DNA of 64,000 bases, taken from contig NC_070574.1 in the NCBI RefSeq assembly GCF_026914185.1, positions 496,001-560,000 on the forward strand, read 5' to 3'. This document shows positions 40,972 to 52,100 of the stretch, piece by piece. The notes beneath the pieces are model-generated. The model did not search any database, had not been told where the DNA came from, and worked only from the letters and a program-made list of their open reading frames with translations. The DNA is from Puccinia triticina. Its lineage: Eukaryota; Basidiomycota; Pucciniomycetes; Pucciniales; Pucciniaceae. The first letter of the stretch is position 1, and each line of letters begins with the position of its first letter. The position numbers and the translations under genes are program-made.

Positions 40972-41407
40972 GATATAAAGAGAGTAACATTGTCTTTGTC
41001 TTTCCGCTGGGGCGATCTGGGATGCTGTAATTCCAGCTACCATTAGCCCCCAACCTCTCCGCTGTCGCGCTTGCGCAGTTTGAGGGGCGAAGGGTGGGCC
41101 CCCCACTGGTCACAGCCTTTGCTGCGGGCCGGGGGCCTTCACGTCCATCCCTTTTGACCCGTGCGCTTGACGCGGGCTGGGGGGTGAGCCTGTAGACACA
41201 GCACTTTTGCTGATGTTGGAGGGCTAGGTTGAGTAATTTACTGCTGTGGTTTTGTGTTTTGTGTGATAATAATTGGCTTTTTGTTTAGATTTGTGTATAT
41301 GGGAAACCCTTGTATTTTTTTTTTTTGCAAATTTTTATACTTATAGGGGGAACCCTTGAATTTTTTTTTGGTGATCTCAGTTTTGTGTGTCTTTAATAAA
41401 CTTGGAT
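40972..41407 (+). repeat. repeat family X, copy 2
   Basis: Same blocks and order as 11195-11666: a TATAAAGAG box, TTGCGCAGTTTGAGGGGC, TGCGGGCCGGGGGCCTTCA, GGGAAACCC and GGGGGAACCC pairs, and the final TCTTTAATAAACTTGGAT. The two copies diverge on both sides. Confidence 0.5.
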
Positions 41408-41680
41408 TACACAATAAAATATTTGGAATTTTTGGGCAATGGGAACCTTTTTTTTAAGGCCCCCACATCCTACCTTTGTTCTAGTTTTTCATGATTTTTT
41501 TAACACAGAAGAATGCTTCAAAAAACTCCCAAAAAATTCAGAGAGGCCAATTAAAAGGCTTTCTATTGATTGGTCAAAAAACATCTTGAAAAAGCTGCGT
41601 ATTTCACCCGCAGTGCGCAAAGTGTTTGGGACTGCGCGCACTGTGCAGTGTGCGAAGAGTTTTTTGCAGTGCGCGAAGTA

Positions 41681-42360
41681 TGGTGTTGCAAGCCCATCTG
41701 GGCACTCACCAAAGTTTGGCCGAAAAAAGGCCAAGCGCGCGTGGCCAAACCTAAATCCTGCTTTGCCGATCCTCAAGCCCGCCTGGCACACTCCCAACCC
41801 CCGCTTGGCACATTGCAAAGTGGGCGGGGTTTGGCACAAAGCCCCGCTGGGTTGATTTCAAGCAAGGGTGCCACGCACGCCAAACGCTGTGCCGGCCATC
41901 AAGGAGAGAAGTTTCCCTCCTTGATGGTCGGTCTACAAACCGGTCATTGAGAAGGGAAGACTCCCTTCTTGATGATTGATACAAGACTTAGTATCACCCA
42001 CCGCGAAGGGAGTCTTTCCTCCCCAATGACCAGCCTACAGACCGGCCATCGAGGAGGAAAAGCTCCCTTGTTGATGTCCGATGTGCGATGTCGAGAAGGC
42101 AGAATGTTTCCCCTCCTCAAGGGCACATTGTTCTTGCCTTTTGAGGCAGAGACAAGGGCCGGCGTCTGATGACCGGCGTGTTGCATGCCAAGTCACAGAT
42201 CCCATCGGAGCTTGATGTCGGCCAAGCGGGACTTGGCTGTGTGCCAAGCTCTGCCCCCCGCGCAACCTGCCCGATCAAGCCTGCTGGGCACATACCCAAC
42301 CCCCGGAGGCACTTGGCCAAGCGGGAGTTGGGTAAGTGCCCAGACGTGCTTGCAACACCA
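41681..42360. mobile_element. TIR element with TA target site, containing a hairpin minisatellite
   Basis: The inverted ends are TGGTGTTGCAAGC..NTCTGGGCACT and are flanked by TA on both sides (41679-41680 and 42361-42362), as in Tc1/mariner-type MITEs. The interior (41880-42175) is built of CGGTCATTGAGAAGG/CTTCTTGATG-type hairpin units. No transposase is encoded. Confidence 0.65.
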
Positions 42361-42545
42361 TAAGTCCGTATACAAATACACATACCGAATCTGTTTTACT
42401 GTTGCCAGGAGGAAAGCAGCAAGGTTTGGCAATATAAAAGGAGCCAGTTGAGTCCTCCCTCTTTTCTTTCCTCAGACACTCCCACCGCTTCAATCTGACA
42501 TCAGCTTCTGATATTGACTACCAGAAAAAATCCCAAAAGATCCTG

Positions 42546-42759
42546 CACCAGGAAAAATAAAATGTCACCATACTGTTACATCAGGTGAAATCAAGTAACA
42601 ATTGCTGCTGCTTTGTTCCTTCTCTGGTGCTACCACAACTAGGTTACAATGGTCCATTTGTTTCCTATAGGGGGCTGTTGTTGTGGCCAACTTCTGGGGA
42701 GCTCATTGGACTTAGGCTGATGTCACCTGTAGTCTAGTGACAGTATATTTTTCCTGGTG
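42546..42759. mobile_element. CACTA-like MITE (214 bp)
   Basis: The inverted ends are CACCAGGAAAAATA; the target duplication is CTG (42543-42545 and 42760-42762). It shares the CACCAGG terminus and 3 bp duplication with the 1098 bp element at 27833. Confidence 0.8.
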
Positions 42760-42799
42760 CTGCCTTGTATGATTGCTCCATTGCCGCTGAATTCCGCCC

Positions 42800-44377
42800 T
42801 TATTTGGGTCAGCTCTTGACCATGAAAATCCCCGAATGTGGCAGCTACAGTCTCATGAGTCTCAAAATATCACCAAATTGGGCTTTTCTTTCCGTTTCTG
42901 CCACTATATCTCAACTGGGAATGGTGATTATTTCATGATATTGGTACCAGAATATTCATCAATTTCCAAAGATTATTTTGGTATAGCTTCCATGTATGCA
43001 AATCCCCAAAAGGAGCTGCTATAGTCTAATTAGTCTCAAAATATTGCCTAACTGGGTATTTTATGGTGTTTCTGCCACTGTATCTGAACTGGGGCTAACA
43101 TTTATTTCATGATATTGATACCATTATAATAAGACATTTTGAAAGAATATTTTGGGTCAGCTCTTGCCAATGAAAATCCCAAAATGAGGCAGCTACAGTC
43201 TCCTGAGTCTCAAAATATCACCAAATTGGGCTTTTCTTTCTGTTTCTGCCACCATATCTCAACCAGGAATGGTGATTATTTCATGATATTGGTACCAGAA
43301 TACTCATACATTTCCGAAGATTATTTTGGTATAGCTTTCATTTATGGAAATGCCCAAAAGGAGCTGCTATAGTCTGATTAGTCTCAAAGTATTGCCTAAC
43401 TGGGTATTTTTTGGTGTTTCTGCCACTGTATCTCAACCCGCAATGGGAATGATTTCACAATATTGATACAATGATAGTAAGAGATGCTGAGAGATTAATT
43501 TGAGTCAGCTCTTACCCATGAAAATCCCAACATGTCGCAGCTTCAGTCTCATGGTCTCAAAATATCATCAAATTGGGGTTTTCTTTGTGTTTCTGCCACT
43601 ATATCCCAACCAGGAATGGTGATTATTTCATGATATTGGGACCAGAATATTCATTCATCTCCAAGGATTATTTTGGTCTAGATTTCATGTATCCAAATCC
43701 CAAAAAGGAGCTGCTATAGTCTGATTAGTCTCAAAATATTGCCTAATTGGGTATATTTTGGTGTTTCTGCCACTGTATCTCAAACCACAATGGGAATGAT
43801 TTCATGATATTGATACCATTATGATAGGAGATTTTGAGAGATAAATTTGAGTCAGCTCTTGCCCTGAAAATCCCAAAATGTGGCAGCTACAGTCTTGTTG
43901 TCTCAAAATATCACCAAATTAGGTTTTTCTTTGTGTTTCTGCCACTATATCTCAACCAGGAATGGTGGTTATTTCATGATATTGGTATCAAAATATCCAT
44001 CCATTTTCAAAGATTATTTTGGTATAGCGTTCATAAATTGAAATCCCACAAAGGAGCTGCTATAGTCTGATTAATCTCAAAATATTGCCTAATTGGGTAT
44101 TTTTTGGTGTTTCTGCCACTGTATCTCAACCCTCAATGGGAATGATTTCATGATATTGATAACAAAATGATAAGAGATGCTGAGAGATTAAATGGGGGCA
44201 GCTCTTGACCATCAAAATCACAAAATGTGGCAGGTAGAGTCTGATGTGCCTCAAAATATCATCAAATTGGGGTTTTCTTTCTGTTTCTGTCACTATATAT
44301 CCACCGCAAAAGGTGATTATTTCATGATATTGGTAAAATAATATTCATCCATTTCCAAAGATTCTTACGGTATAGTG
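42800..44377 (+). repeat. satellite array, forward half (174 bp monomers, 348 bp dimers)
   Basis: The A monomer (GCAGCTACAGTCTCATGAGT) recurs at 42841, 43189, 43537, 43883 and 44229. The B monomer (GCTGCTATAGTCTAATTAGT) lies 174 bp after each. A and B share the words AGTCTCAAAATAT, GTTTCTGCCACT and ATTTCATGATATTG. The dimer period is 346-348 bp. No coding capacity is evident. Confidence 0.95.
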
Positions 44378-44384
44378 TGTTGAC

Positions 44385-46312
44385 CAATATCATGAAATCA
44401 TTCCCATTGCGGGTTGAGATACAGTGGCAGAAACACCAAAAAACACCCAATTAGACAATATTTTGAGACTAAGAAGACTATACCAGCTCCTTTTAGGCAT
44501 TTCCATACATGAAAGCTATAACGAAATAAAATTTGGAAATGGATGAATATTCTGGTCCCAATATCATGAAATAATTACCATTCCCGGTTGAGATATAGTG
44601 GCAGAAACGCACAGGAAGCCCCAATTTGGTGAAATCTTGAGACTCATGAAAATGTAGCTGCCACATTTTGAGATTTTCATGGTCAAGAGCTGACTCAAAT
44701 TTTTTTAACATTTCTTATCATCATGGTATCAATATGATGAAATCATTCCCATTTTAAGTTGAGATACAGTGGCAGAAACACCAAAAAATACCCAATTAGG
44801 CAATATTTTGAGACTAATCAGACTATAGCAGCTCCTTTTGGGAATTTCCATGCATGAAAGGTATACCAAAATAATCTTTGGAAATGAATGAATATTCTGG
44901 TACCAATATCAGGAAATAATCACCATTCCTGGTTGAGGTATGGTGGCAGAAACAGAAAGAAGAGCCCAACTTGGTGATATTTTGAGACTCATGAGACTGT
45001 AGCTGCCTCATTTTGGGATTTTCATGGTCAAGAGCTGACCCAAATTAATCTCTCAACATGTCTTACTATAATGGTATCAATCTCATGATATAAATATTAG
45101 CCCTGGTTCAGGTACAGTGGCAGAACCACCATAAAATGCCGAATTAGGCAATATTCTGAGACTAATTGGACTATAGCAGCTCCTTTTTGGAATTTAAATC
45201 CATGAACTCTATACCATAATCACCTTAGGAAACTTATCAATATTCTGGTACCAATATCATGAAATGATCACAATTCCTGGATGAGATATAGTGGCGGAAA
45301 CACAAAGAAAAACCTAATTTGGTGATTGTTTGAGACCCATGAGACTGTAGCTGCCACATTTTGGTATTTTAATGGGCAGGAGCTGACCCAAATTAATCTC
45401 TCAAAACATCTCATCATAATGATATCAATATCATGAAATCATTCCCATTGCTGGTTGAGATACAGTGGCAGAAACACCAAAAGATACCCACTTAGGCAAT
45501 ATTTTGAACCTAATCAGACTATAGCAGCTCCTTTTGGGCATTTCCATACATGAAGGCTATACCAAAATAATCTTTGGAAATGCATTAATATTCTGGTCCT
45601 AATATCATGAAATAATTACCATTCCCGGTTGAGATATAGTGGCAGAAACACAAAGAAAACCCCAATTTGGTGATATTTTGAGACTCATGAGAATGTAGCT
45701 GTCACATTTTGGGATTTTCATGGTCAAGAGCTGACCCAAATTAATCTCTCAACACGTCTTATCATGATCGTATCAAAATCATGAAATCATTCCCATTGCT
45801 GGTTGAGATACAGTGGTAGAAACACCAAATAATACCCAATTAGGCAATATTTTGACACTAAACAGACTATAGCAGCTCCTTTTGGGAATTTACATACATG
45901 AAAGGTATACCAAAATAATCTTTGGAAATGGATGAATATTCTGGTACCAATATCATGAAATAATCACCATTCCCGGTTGAGATATGGTGGCAGAAACAGA
46001 AAGAAAAGCCCAATTTGGTGATATTTTGAGACCCATGAGACTGTAGCTGCCACATTTTGGAATTTTCAAGGTCAAGAGCTGACCCAAATTACTCTCTCAA
46101 CATCTTATTATAATGGTATCAATATCATGAAATCATTCCCATTGCGGTTTGAGTTACAGTGGCAGAAACACCAAAAAATACCCAATTAGGCAATATTTTG
46201 AGACTAATCAGAGTCAGACTATAGCAGCTCCCATTGGGCATCTCCATACATGAAAGCTATACCAAAATAATCTTTGTAAATGGATGAACATTCTGGTACC
46301 AATATCATGACT
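44385..46312 (-). repeat. satellite array, inverted half
   Basis: The same dimers continue on the opposite strand; the B-monomer word reads CAGCTCCTTTT near 44484, 44831, 45178, 45524, 45872 and 46224. The orientation switch falls within about 10 bp near 44377-44386, in a monomer. Confidence 0.95.
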
Positions 46313-46335
46313 TGTTTGTAATTGGGCCCTCACTT

Positions 46336-46447
46336 CACCAGGAAAAAACAATCATCACTTGTCTGCAAGTGACATAGCAAAGTACAAAGGGGCCTTTGTA
46401 CTTTCTCATGTCACTTGTAGGCAAGTGATCATTGTCTTTTCCTGGTG
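46336..46447. mobile_element. foldback CACTA-like MITE (112 bp)
   Basis: The whole element is almost one perfect hairpin. Its arms begin CACCAGGAAAA and continue through CAATCATCACTTG, with GTACAAAGG/CCTTTGTAC at the centre. The flanks CTT/TTT allow a 3 bp duplication with one mismatch. Confidence 0.8.
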
Positions 46448-46966
46448 TTTAATCCATCAACTTATGATTCTGGAGACTCAATGGCAAAGGGGGGGAGGGG
46501 AGGGCTTGGTTGGGGCTTTCACCCCATAACCCATCAGGGATCCAGCCTTGCTGCCTGATGCCGCCTGCGGCTAATCAATCTCACTCACAGCACCACATTT
46601 GTGCTCTTGGATTACATGCAATCCAACAGTGTGTCTAGCGCGGCAAATTCATGTGAAAGAGTCACTAAGTGCCGCTAGTACACCGCGTGCACCCACAGAC
46701 AAGTGGCGGATGCGGTGCCGGGTGCCTGTTTTTTGGGGAAAATGGGTGAAGCACCTGGGTCCGCTTCCACATCTCTATCTTGAGGACATGGAAACATGTA
46801 ATCCTGATCCATCACCTCCTAAAAACTTCAGATATCATATAAAATGAAAATATATAAATATTCACAGATGAGTTAGTATGAAAATATAATGAGAATTCAT
46901 CAGGTTTTAATTTTTTGTAGATTGAAGAAAAGATAGAAAGCAAAGACAAAATAGCAGAACAATTCA
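46448..46966. other. gene-free stretch
   Basis: The stretch holds short low-complexity words such as GGATGCGGTGCCGGGTGCCTG and one unsupported open frame (46599-46847). No gene is called. Confidence 0.45.
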
Positions 46967-47770
46967 CTACTTGAAAAAAAATCTTTTCAATCCTGCCAGT
47001 GAAAAAAGGTGAGAAAGGAGGTGAAAAAGGTTTCTTTTGAGCCGTAAAGCAAGGCAGTTTTGAATCCTAGCTATTTCATTGTATCTGTCATTGTCAAAGT
47101 TTTTCAAGTAAAATGTCATAATTTGTGCAGTGGATTCTTCTAATGATCCTGATCTTGAGCCTGAGATGAATTTGTATAACTCCCCTTCAAACGGCCTGAA
47201 ACTCATCATGCCTGCAATATTCCTCACATGAGAGATCCTGCCAAGGAGGGGCATATCACCTCCTATTTCTGGTATCAGAATAAGATAATCACCAAACCAT
47301 CTGAAAAACTTCTTTTTCACATCTCCTTGATATTCAAATTCAAATGGTGGTTTTGTAATCTTTTCAATGCTTAATTCAAGATTATTGAACAGATATTTCA
47401 TTGCTTTCATGATTTCAGGTGTTGTAAATGGTGTTTCAGAATTATTTTTAACAGGCTGAAGATAGTTGAAGCCATTTCTGTTGAAAAGTGCAAGTGATGT
47501 ATCATTGTCAAGTTGATTGATAAATTCAATCTCTTTTGCAGAGAATTCTCCTTCAGGAAACCTTTCCTTCAGTTTTGCTTCAAAATCATCCCAGTGTTTG
47601 CTTTCAAAACCTTCTAATGCTTTTGCCTTAGTTTCCCTCTTTGTCATGTCTGAAAAGAATTTCACCAGGGTACTAAAGCTATGCCAGTCATTCATTCTTG
47701 AGTGGCGTAGAACATAGAGTAGTGAATTTTTTCTTTTCTTTTTTTTTTTTTTTTGGAAAATCCAGTACAT
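46967..47770 (-). CDS. hypothetical protein, C-terminal exon(s)
   Basis: The frame reads MTKRETKAKALEGFESKHWD, then GFNYLQPVKNNSETPF, KFFRWFGDYLILIPEIGGD and RISHVRNIAGMMSFRPF, ending in KRFFFK. It has normal amino-acid composition and a folded look. The start of the open frame crosses a poly-A/purine tract at about 47728-47755 (encoding Lys runs), which is more likely intron sequence, so the true exon probably starts near 47720. It is probably the continuation of the 47996-48790 exon. No known domain is recognised. Confidence 0.6.
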   Translation of the reverse strand: MYWIFQKKKKKKRKNSLLYVLRHSRMNDWHSFSTLVKFFSDMTKRETKAKALEGFESKHWDDFEAKLKERFPEGEFSAKEIEFINQLDNDTSLALFNRNGFNYLQPVKNNSETPFTTPEIMKAMKYLFNNLELSIEKITKPPFEFEYQGDVKKKFFRWFGDYLILIPEIGGDMPLLGRISHVRNIAGMMSFRPFEGELYKFISGSRSGSLEESTAQIMTFYLKNFDNDRYNEIARIQNCLALRLKRNLFHLLSHLFSLAGLKRFFFK

Positions 47771-47883
47771 TATTGATCAGGTTGGTGTTATTTTTACCAT
47801 GGTTCATGTCCACAAACAAAATTTATTCAATTCAATTGATCAGTATATTGTGTCAGTAAAAATAGCTTGACAATTATATTGAA

Positions 47884-47992
47884 AGGGGGATTCACAATAG
47901 AAATTCACTCTAATTTGAAGCAAATTTTTGTAACATGTAAAGGCCCTAAAATTGGCTCTAAATTTTTGTAAAATTATATTGTGAACCCCCCT
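47884..47992. mobile_element. MITE copy 2 (AGGGGG-TTCACAAT family, 109 bp)
   Basis: The ends AGGGGGATTCACAATAG and AGGGGGGTTCACAATATA (inverse) match MITE copies 1 and 3. It interrupts the hypothetical gene; the last residues of the upstream frame (LGGFTI) come from its terminus. The flanks GAA/AAT do not form a clean duplication. Confidence 0.7.
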
Positions 47993-48805
47993 AATGAATG
48001 CTCACCTCTGACATAATTGGAGTATACCCTTAGCAGCTCTGGGACTATACTCCCATATGATAACTGATGAACAGGTTTTACCTCTTGAGAGAAGTATCTC
48101 AATAGGTAGGTCTGGACCTTATTATAATCTGCATGTCTCCCCTGAAATCTATCCCACCAGGGCATTTGCTCCTTATAGTTCATCCAACCATGGATTGGGA
48201 GACCTTCTTCTGGTGTAAACATTTGCATTTTCAGCCAGCCAAAGAGCCTTTCAAATTCGATCTTGTAATCTAAATCAGGACTTGGGCAGAGCGTTGTCAC
48301 GTGTGATTTCCACATTTCTTCAATTAATATTCTGTAGAGCTTTGTTAGTGTATCTACATCTTGAGTCACATCTGTTCGAGCCTTGCAAATAGTTCTGAAT
48401 TCCCAATTTTTCAAATATATTGGATCCGTTGGTTTAATCTCAGCAATTGACTCGATATACGTTTGAAAACTTGCAACGCGTTTGTCAATCTCAGAATCCA
48501 TCAGGGGAAAGTTTTGAGGGGAAGCGGTGTTTGAGTTTAAGTTGTGAGATGATACAGAAATGGACGGGTCTTCAACTGGTGAAGGTGCCAGATGGGCATG
48601 GTCATATACTCCCTGAGAACTGGAAGTCGAACCACTAGGATGATGATCACTACTTGATCCAACAACATACGGAGCAGAAAAGTCTGAAGTTAAATCCAAA
48701 ACTGAATTGGATTCTTGTGACTCTGCTGCCGCCTCTTTAGCTTTAGCCACACCTAAATGACTTTCGGTACCTCCCATGGGCATGGATAGAAAAGTAGGAA
48801 TGGTT
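47974..48805 (-). pseudogene. hypothetical protein, N-terminal exon, cut by copia-2 and a MITE
   Basis: Likely start MPMGGTESHLG near 48783. A Ser/Ala-rich disordered stretch follows, then a conserved-looking domain (WEFRTICKARTDVTQDVDTL, IEFERLFGWLKMQMFTPEEG, MPWWDRFQGRHADYNKVQ) ending at GEHS, where the MITE begins. The open frame upstream of about 48805 is copia-2 LTR. No family is recognised; probably a lineage-specific fungal gene. Its upstream region lies on the far side of copia-2 (53895 onward). Confidence 0.6.
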
Positions 48806-49003
48806 TGTTGAGGTTTCTGTTCTGTGTTTCCTTTGTCTTCTGTGTTTTCTCTGCTTCCAACCTTCACATCACTTTCACACTCTGTGACATCTCTTGTAGT
48901 GTAGTCTATTCACCTGGGCAGCAGACGTGGAAGGTCTTTTCCTCATCCTTCCACGAACTCACCCGCACCGCTGTTCTGCTGTTCCAGATGATTCATTTCA
49001 TCA
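48806..49003 (+). repeat. copia-2 5' LTR
   Basis: Starts TGTTGAGGTTTCTG and ends TTCATTTCATCA. Confidence 0.97.
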
Positions 49004-49026
49004 GGTTATGAGTCCCACTGCGCTAC
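49004..49026 (+). other. copia-2 primer-binding site, internal Met-tRNA type
   Basis: GGTTATGAGTCCCACTGCGC directly follows the LTR. Its complement contains the CTCATAACC anticodon-loop sequence of initiator Met tRNA and a GCGCAGTGG D-arm word. Ty1/copia elements such as Drosophila copia and Ty5 prime from a half-molecule of this tRNA, and this site fits that mode. Confidence 0.6.
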
Positions 49027-49103
49027 AGCTCTTGCACGTAAAATAACAGATACTCAGTTCGTAAACCACTCGAAGGATCACATCATTCGCTCCATTCATC
49101 GTA

Positions 49104-52100
49104 ATGTTGACTAGCGATCATACTCTAAAAGCCGCTCCGCCACACATGGAGCTCACCAGCCACCCGGCTCTCAAAATCTCGGGCGTTGAGGCCCTCAAAG
49201 CTCCAGGGGTCAACTCCAACTACCTCGACTGGGTAGTTCTCCTGGAGATCCACTTCAACGTTACCGGTGTCTTGTACATCATCAAGCCACCTCACTGTAA
49301 CGACAAAGGCCCTCGTCAGGCAACCTTCGAGCAGGACAACATGGCCATCTGCTCTGTGATCTCGCGCACAATTGAGCCGGTCAACTTGCGCTACATACGG
49401 TCGTTCATCCAAGATGCCAAAGGGATGTGGGATGCGTTGAGAGAGGCTCATCAGGACTCGTCTTCCGGTGGACGTATGTATTGGTTACGCAAACTCACTA
49501 CCGCAAAAATGACGGGGGACGATGTGGAAACCCATATCGACGAGCTCCACTCCTACGCCGAACGTCTAAATGCCATTGTTACTCCGCAGAAACCACTCAC
49601 TCCCGACGACATCCATGCGACTTCTCTTCTCAACTCCTTGCCGCCCGACTGGCTACCGTGTGTGTCTGCTCTCATGAATGAGGGTCAGGCCTCGACCTTG
49701 AAAATTGTCTCGGCCCTACGTCAGGAATCCCTTCGCCGCAAAGCTCGCCTTGAGGAATCCCAGCTCATCGAATCCGTTGCGCGAGCCAATATCTCGGGCA
49801 ATCACAAGTCCCTGCCACCCCACGATTCGGCCCTATTCTGCTCCTTCTGCAACGTCAGCGGCCACGACCTCTCAGCTTGCAGGAGCGCTGCTCGGGTTCT
49901 CTCTGACCATAAAAAGGCCCGCAAGCCTGACCACTCCCGCTCGGATGATCGGTCCCGCCGAAGTGGCACTCGCAGGGATCGCTCAGGCCCCAAACCACAA
50001 GCCAAGGCGGGGAGGACTAGTGTGGTTGAGTTGGGAGGTGACAACAACGACACCGAATCCGACTACTCAGGCTCAGATGACGACCAAAGCTGTCACCACT
50101 CGGCTAAGGCGGGTAACGCCGTTATCCTGGCGGACGAAACCGCCAACTTAACCACCTCTGCTCACCGTGACGCCAACCTGGACTCAGGTTGCTCCAACTG
50201 CATGACTCCTTACGCTAAGGATGTGTCCAATCTCAAACCAGACAACACAGCAATTCGTCTGGCTGATCATTTGAAGGTCGAGGCAACCCACCGCGGAGTC
50301 ACCAAGCTCCCCCTCGACACTCAAGTATCGGTCCCCACTCTGGTCGTACCCGATCTACACGAACCACTACTCTCAATAGCCGCGATGTGCGATGCCGGCC
50401 TCACCTGCGTTTTCAGCAAAAACCAATGCGATATCTACGACTCCCCCTCGGTCACTGTACGAGGCAATGCCGTTGGACAGGGCTATAGAAAAGGAAATCT
50501 TTATTTCCTGCCTTCCAACGAGGTAAAGTCGTTCTCCGCTTCCACCTCATCCCTGTCCTCTGTTGACAGCTCCCTACTCGGTTTTCATTGGCGCCTTTCC
50601 CATATAGGCCTCAAGCCACTGAAAAAGCTACTCAAGTCTCTCAACATCAACCCTTTGCCAATGAATGAAATCGACGTTCAGAAATGCAACACCTGTGTAC
50701 AGTCTAAGATGCATCAAACCTCTTTCAAGTCTCGGTCTCCATACAGGTCGGACGCCCCCGGGAAAATCATACACTCGGATGTCGGCTCATTCGAGGTTAA
50801 CTCAAGGGAGGGCTACAAATACTTTGTAACCTTTATCGATGATTTCTCCAAACTTGTTTTCCTCTACCCCATGAAATCTAAATCAGATGTTTTTAACTGC
50901 TTCAAAATCTTTCGTGCGCAATTTGAGCGGGATGGGTCAAACAAAATCTTGGCTTTACGCTCGGACAACGGAGGGGAGTACGTGTCGAACGAATTCTCCT
51001 CCTATCTCGATCTGGCTGGGATCTCTCACAAACCCGGTCCTCCTCATTCCCCTGAGCTGAACGGGGTGGCTGAGAGGATGAATCGTACTCTAGGAAATCT
51101 GATCCGGTGCTCCCTCCTGAGCTCCGGGCTTCCAAAGACCTTTTGGGTGGATGCCCTCCGGCATGTTTCTTTCTCGCTCAACTCTGATCCTTGTCACACT
51201 CCCAGCGGCTTCAAAGCACCCAATGAACTGCTTGGGAGACCACTAATCAACCCGTCGTACCTTCACCCTTTCGGATGCTTGGTGTGGTACAAGGTCCCAG
51301 AGGCTAACAGAAAGAAGCTTGACGCAAAAGGGCGGTCGGCCCTTCTCCTCTCCTACCTCGGTGACGGCAACGGGTATCGGATCTGGGATCTGGAGAAACG
51401 ATCGGTGGTAAAGTCTTGGGATGTTCTCTTTGATGAGCGCGTTTTTCCCTATGGCAATGAGCTCAAGAAGAATTTGTCTCCTATCATTGTAGAGCTGCCA
51501 TGGCCAATCAAGCCGGCCATGTTGCATTCACCGCGACGCAGGGAATGTCCCTCTATCCTTGGCCCAGATCCGCCACATCAAGCTCTGCCACCTCCGTTGG
51601 ACATTCCCCTCGAACCTAGATTTGACCGCAGGCTGTCGGCCTCGATACACGCTCCAGTGACTGCTCCACCTCCTCAAGTCGACTTGCCGGTTACCCCCAC
51701 CTTCCCGGTGGCGCCTCCTCCTTCTCTCTCCACTCCTCCTCATCCCCCACCTGTTCCCCCCAACTCTCCGTTCCCTCCCTCTCCTTCGGCTCCCTCGCCG
51801 CCGCAAGCTTCTGCGCCTCCAACTACTGGCCCGTCTGCTCCCCCTACCGCGCCGGCATTCCCACCTACGTCTCCACCTCGCCAAGTCAGTCCTCCCAGGC
51901 CGACCTCCCCTCCGACTCGTCGCTCAGGGCGACAAAGGCGCGCCCCAGACAGGTACGGGACCTGGTCAAAGTCTGCCTCCGCGGAAGACGACGTGGACAC
52001 GCCCAAGACGTGGAAACAGCTTCTTCGCTCGCCGCACAAGACCAAATGGCTCAAGGCGGCTGACGAGGAATTTCTCTCACTGCTAGGGATGGAGACCTGG

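Noticed and set aside
41439..42493. Overlapping open frames around the hairpin minisatellite
   Set aside because: They arise from stop-poor tandem repeats in a TIR element, in both strands and several frames.
42836..46055. Repeated 60-80 codon frames (for example SHESQNITKLGF-like peptides) in the satellite
   Set aside because: The same frame recurs with each dimer and is interrupted by stops; it is satellite periodicity, not a gene family.
42800..46312. CRISPR array
   Set aside because: The repeats are 174 bp monomers without unique spacers, and the genome is eukaryotic.
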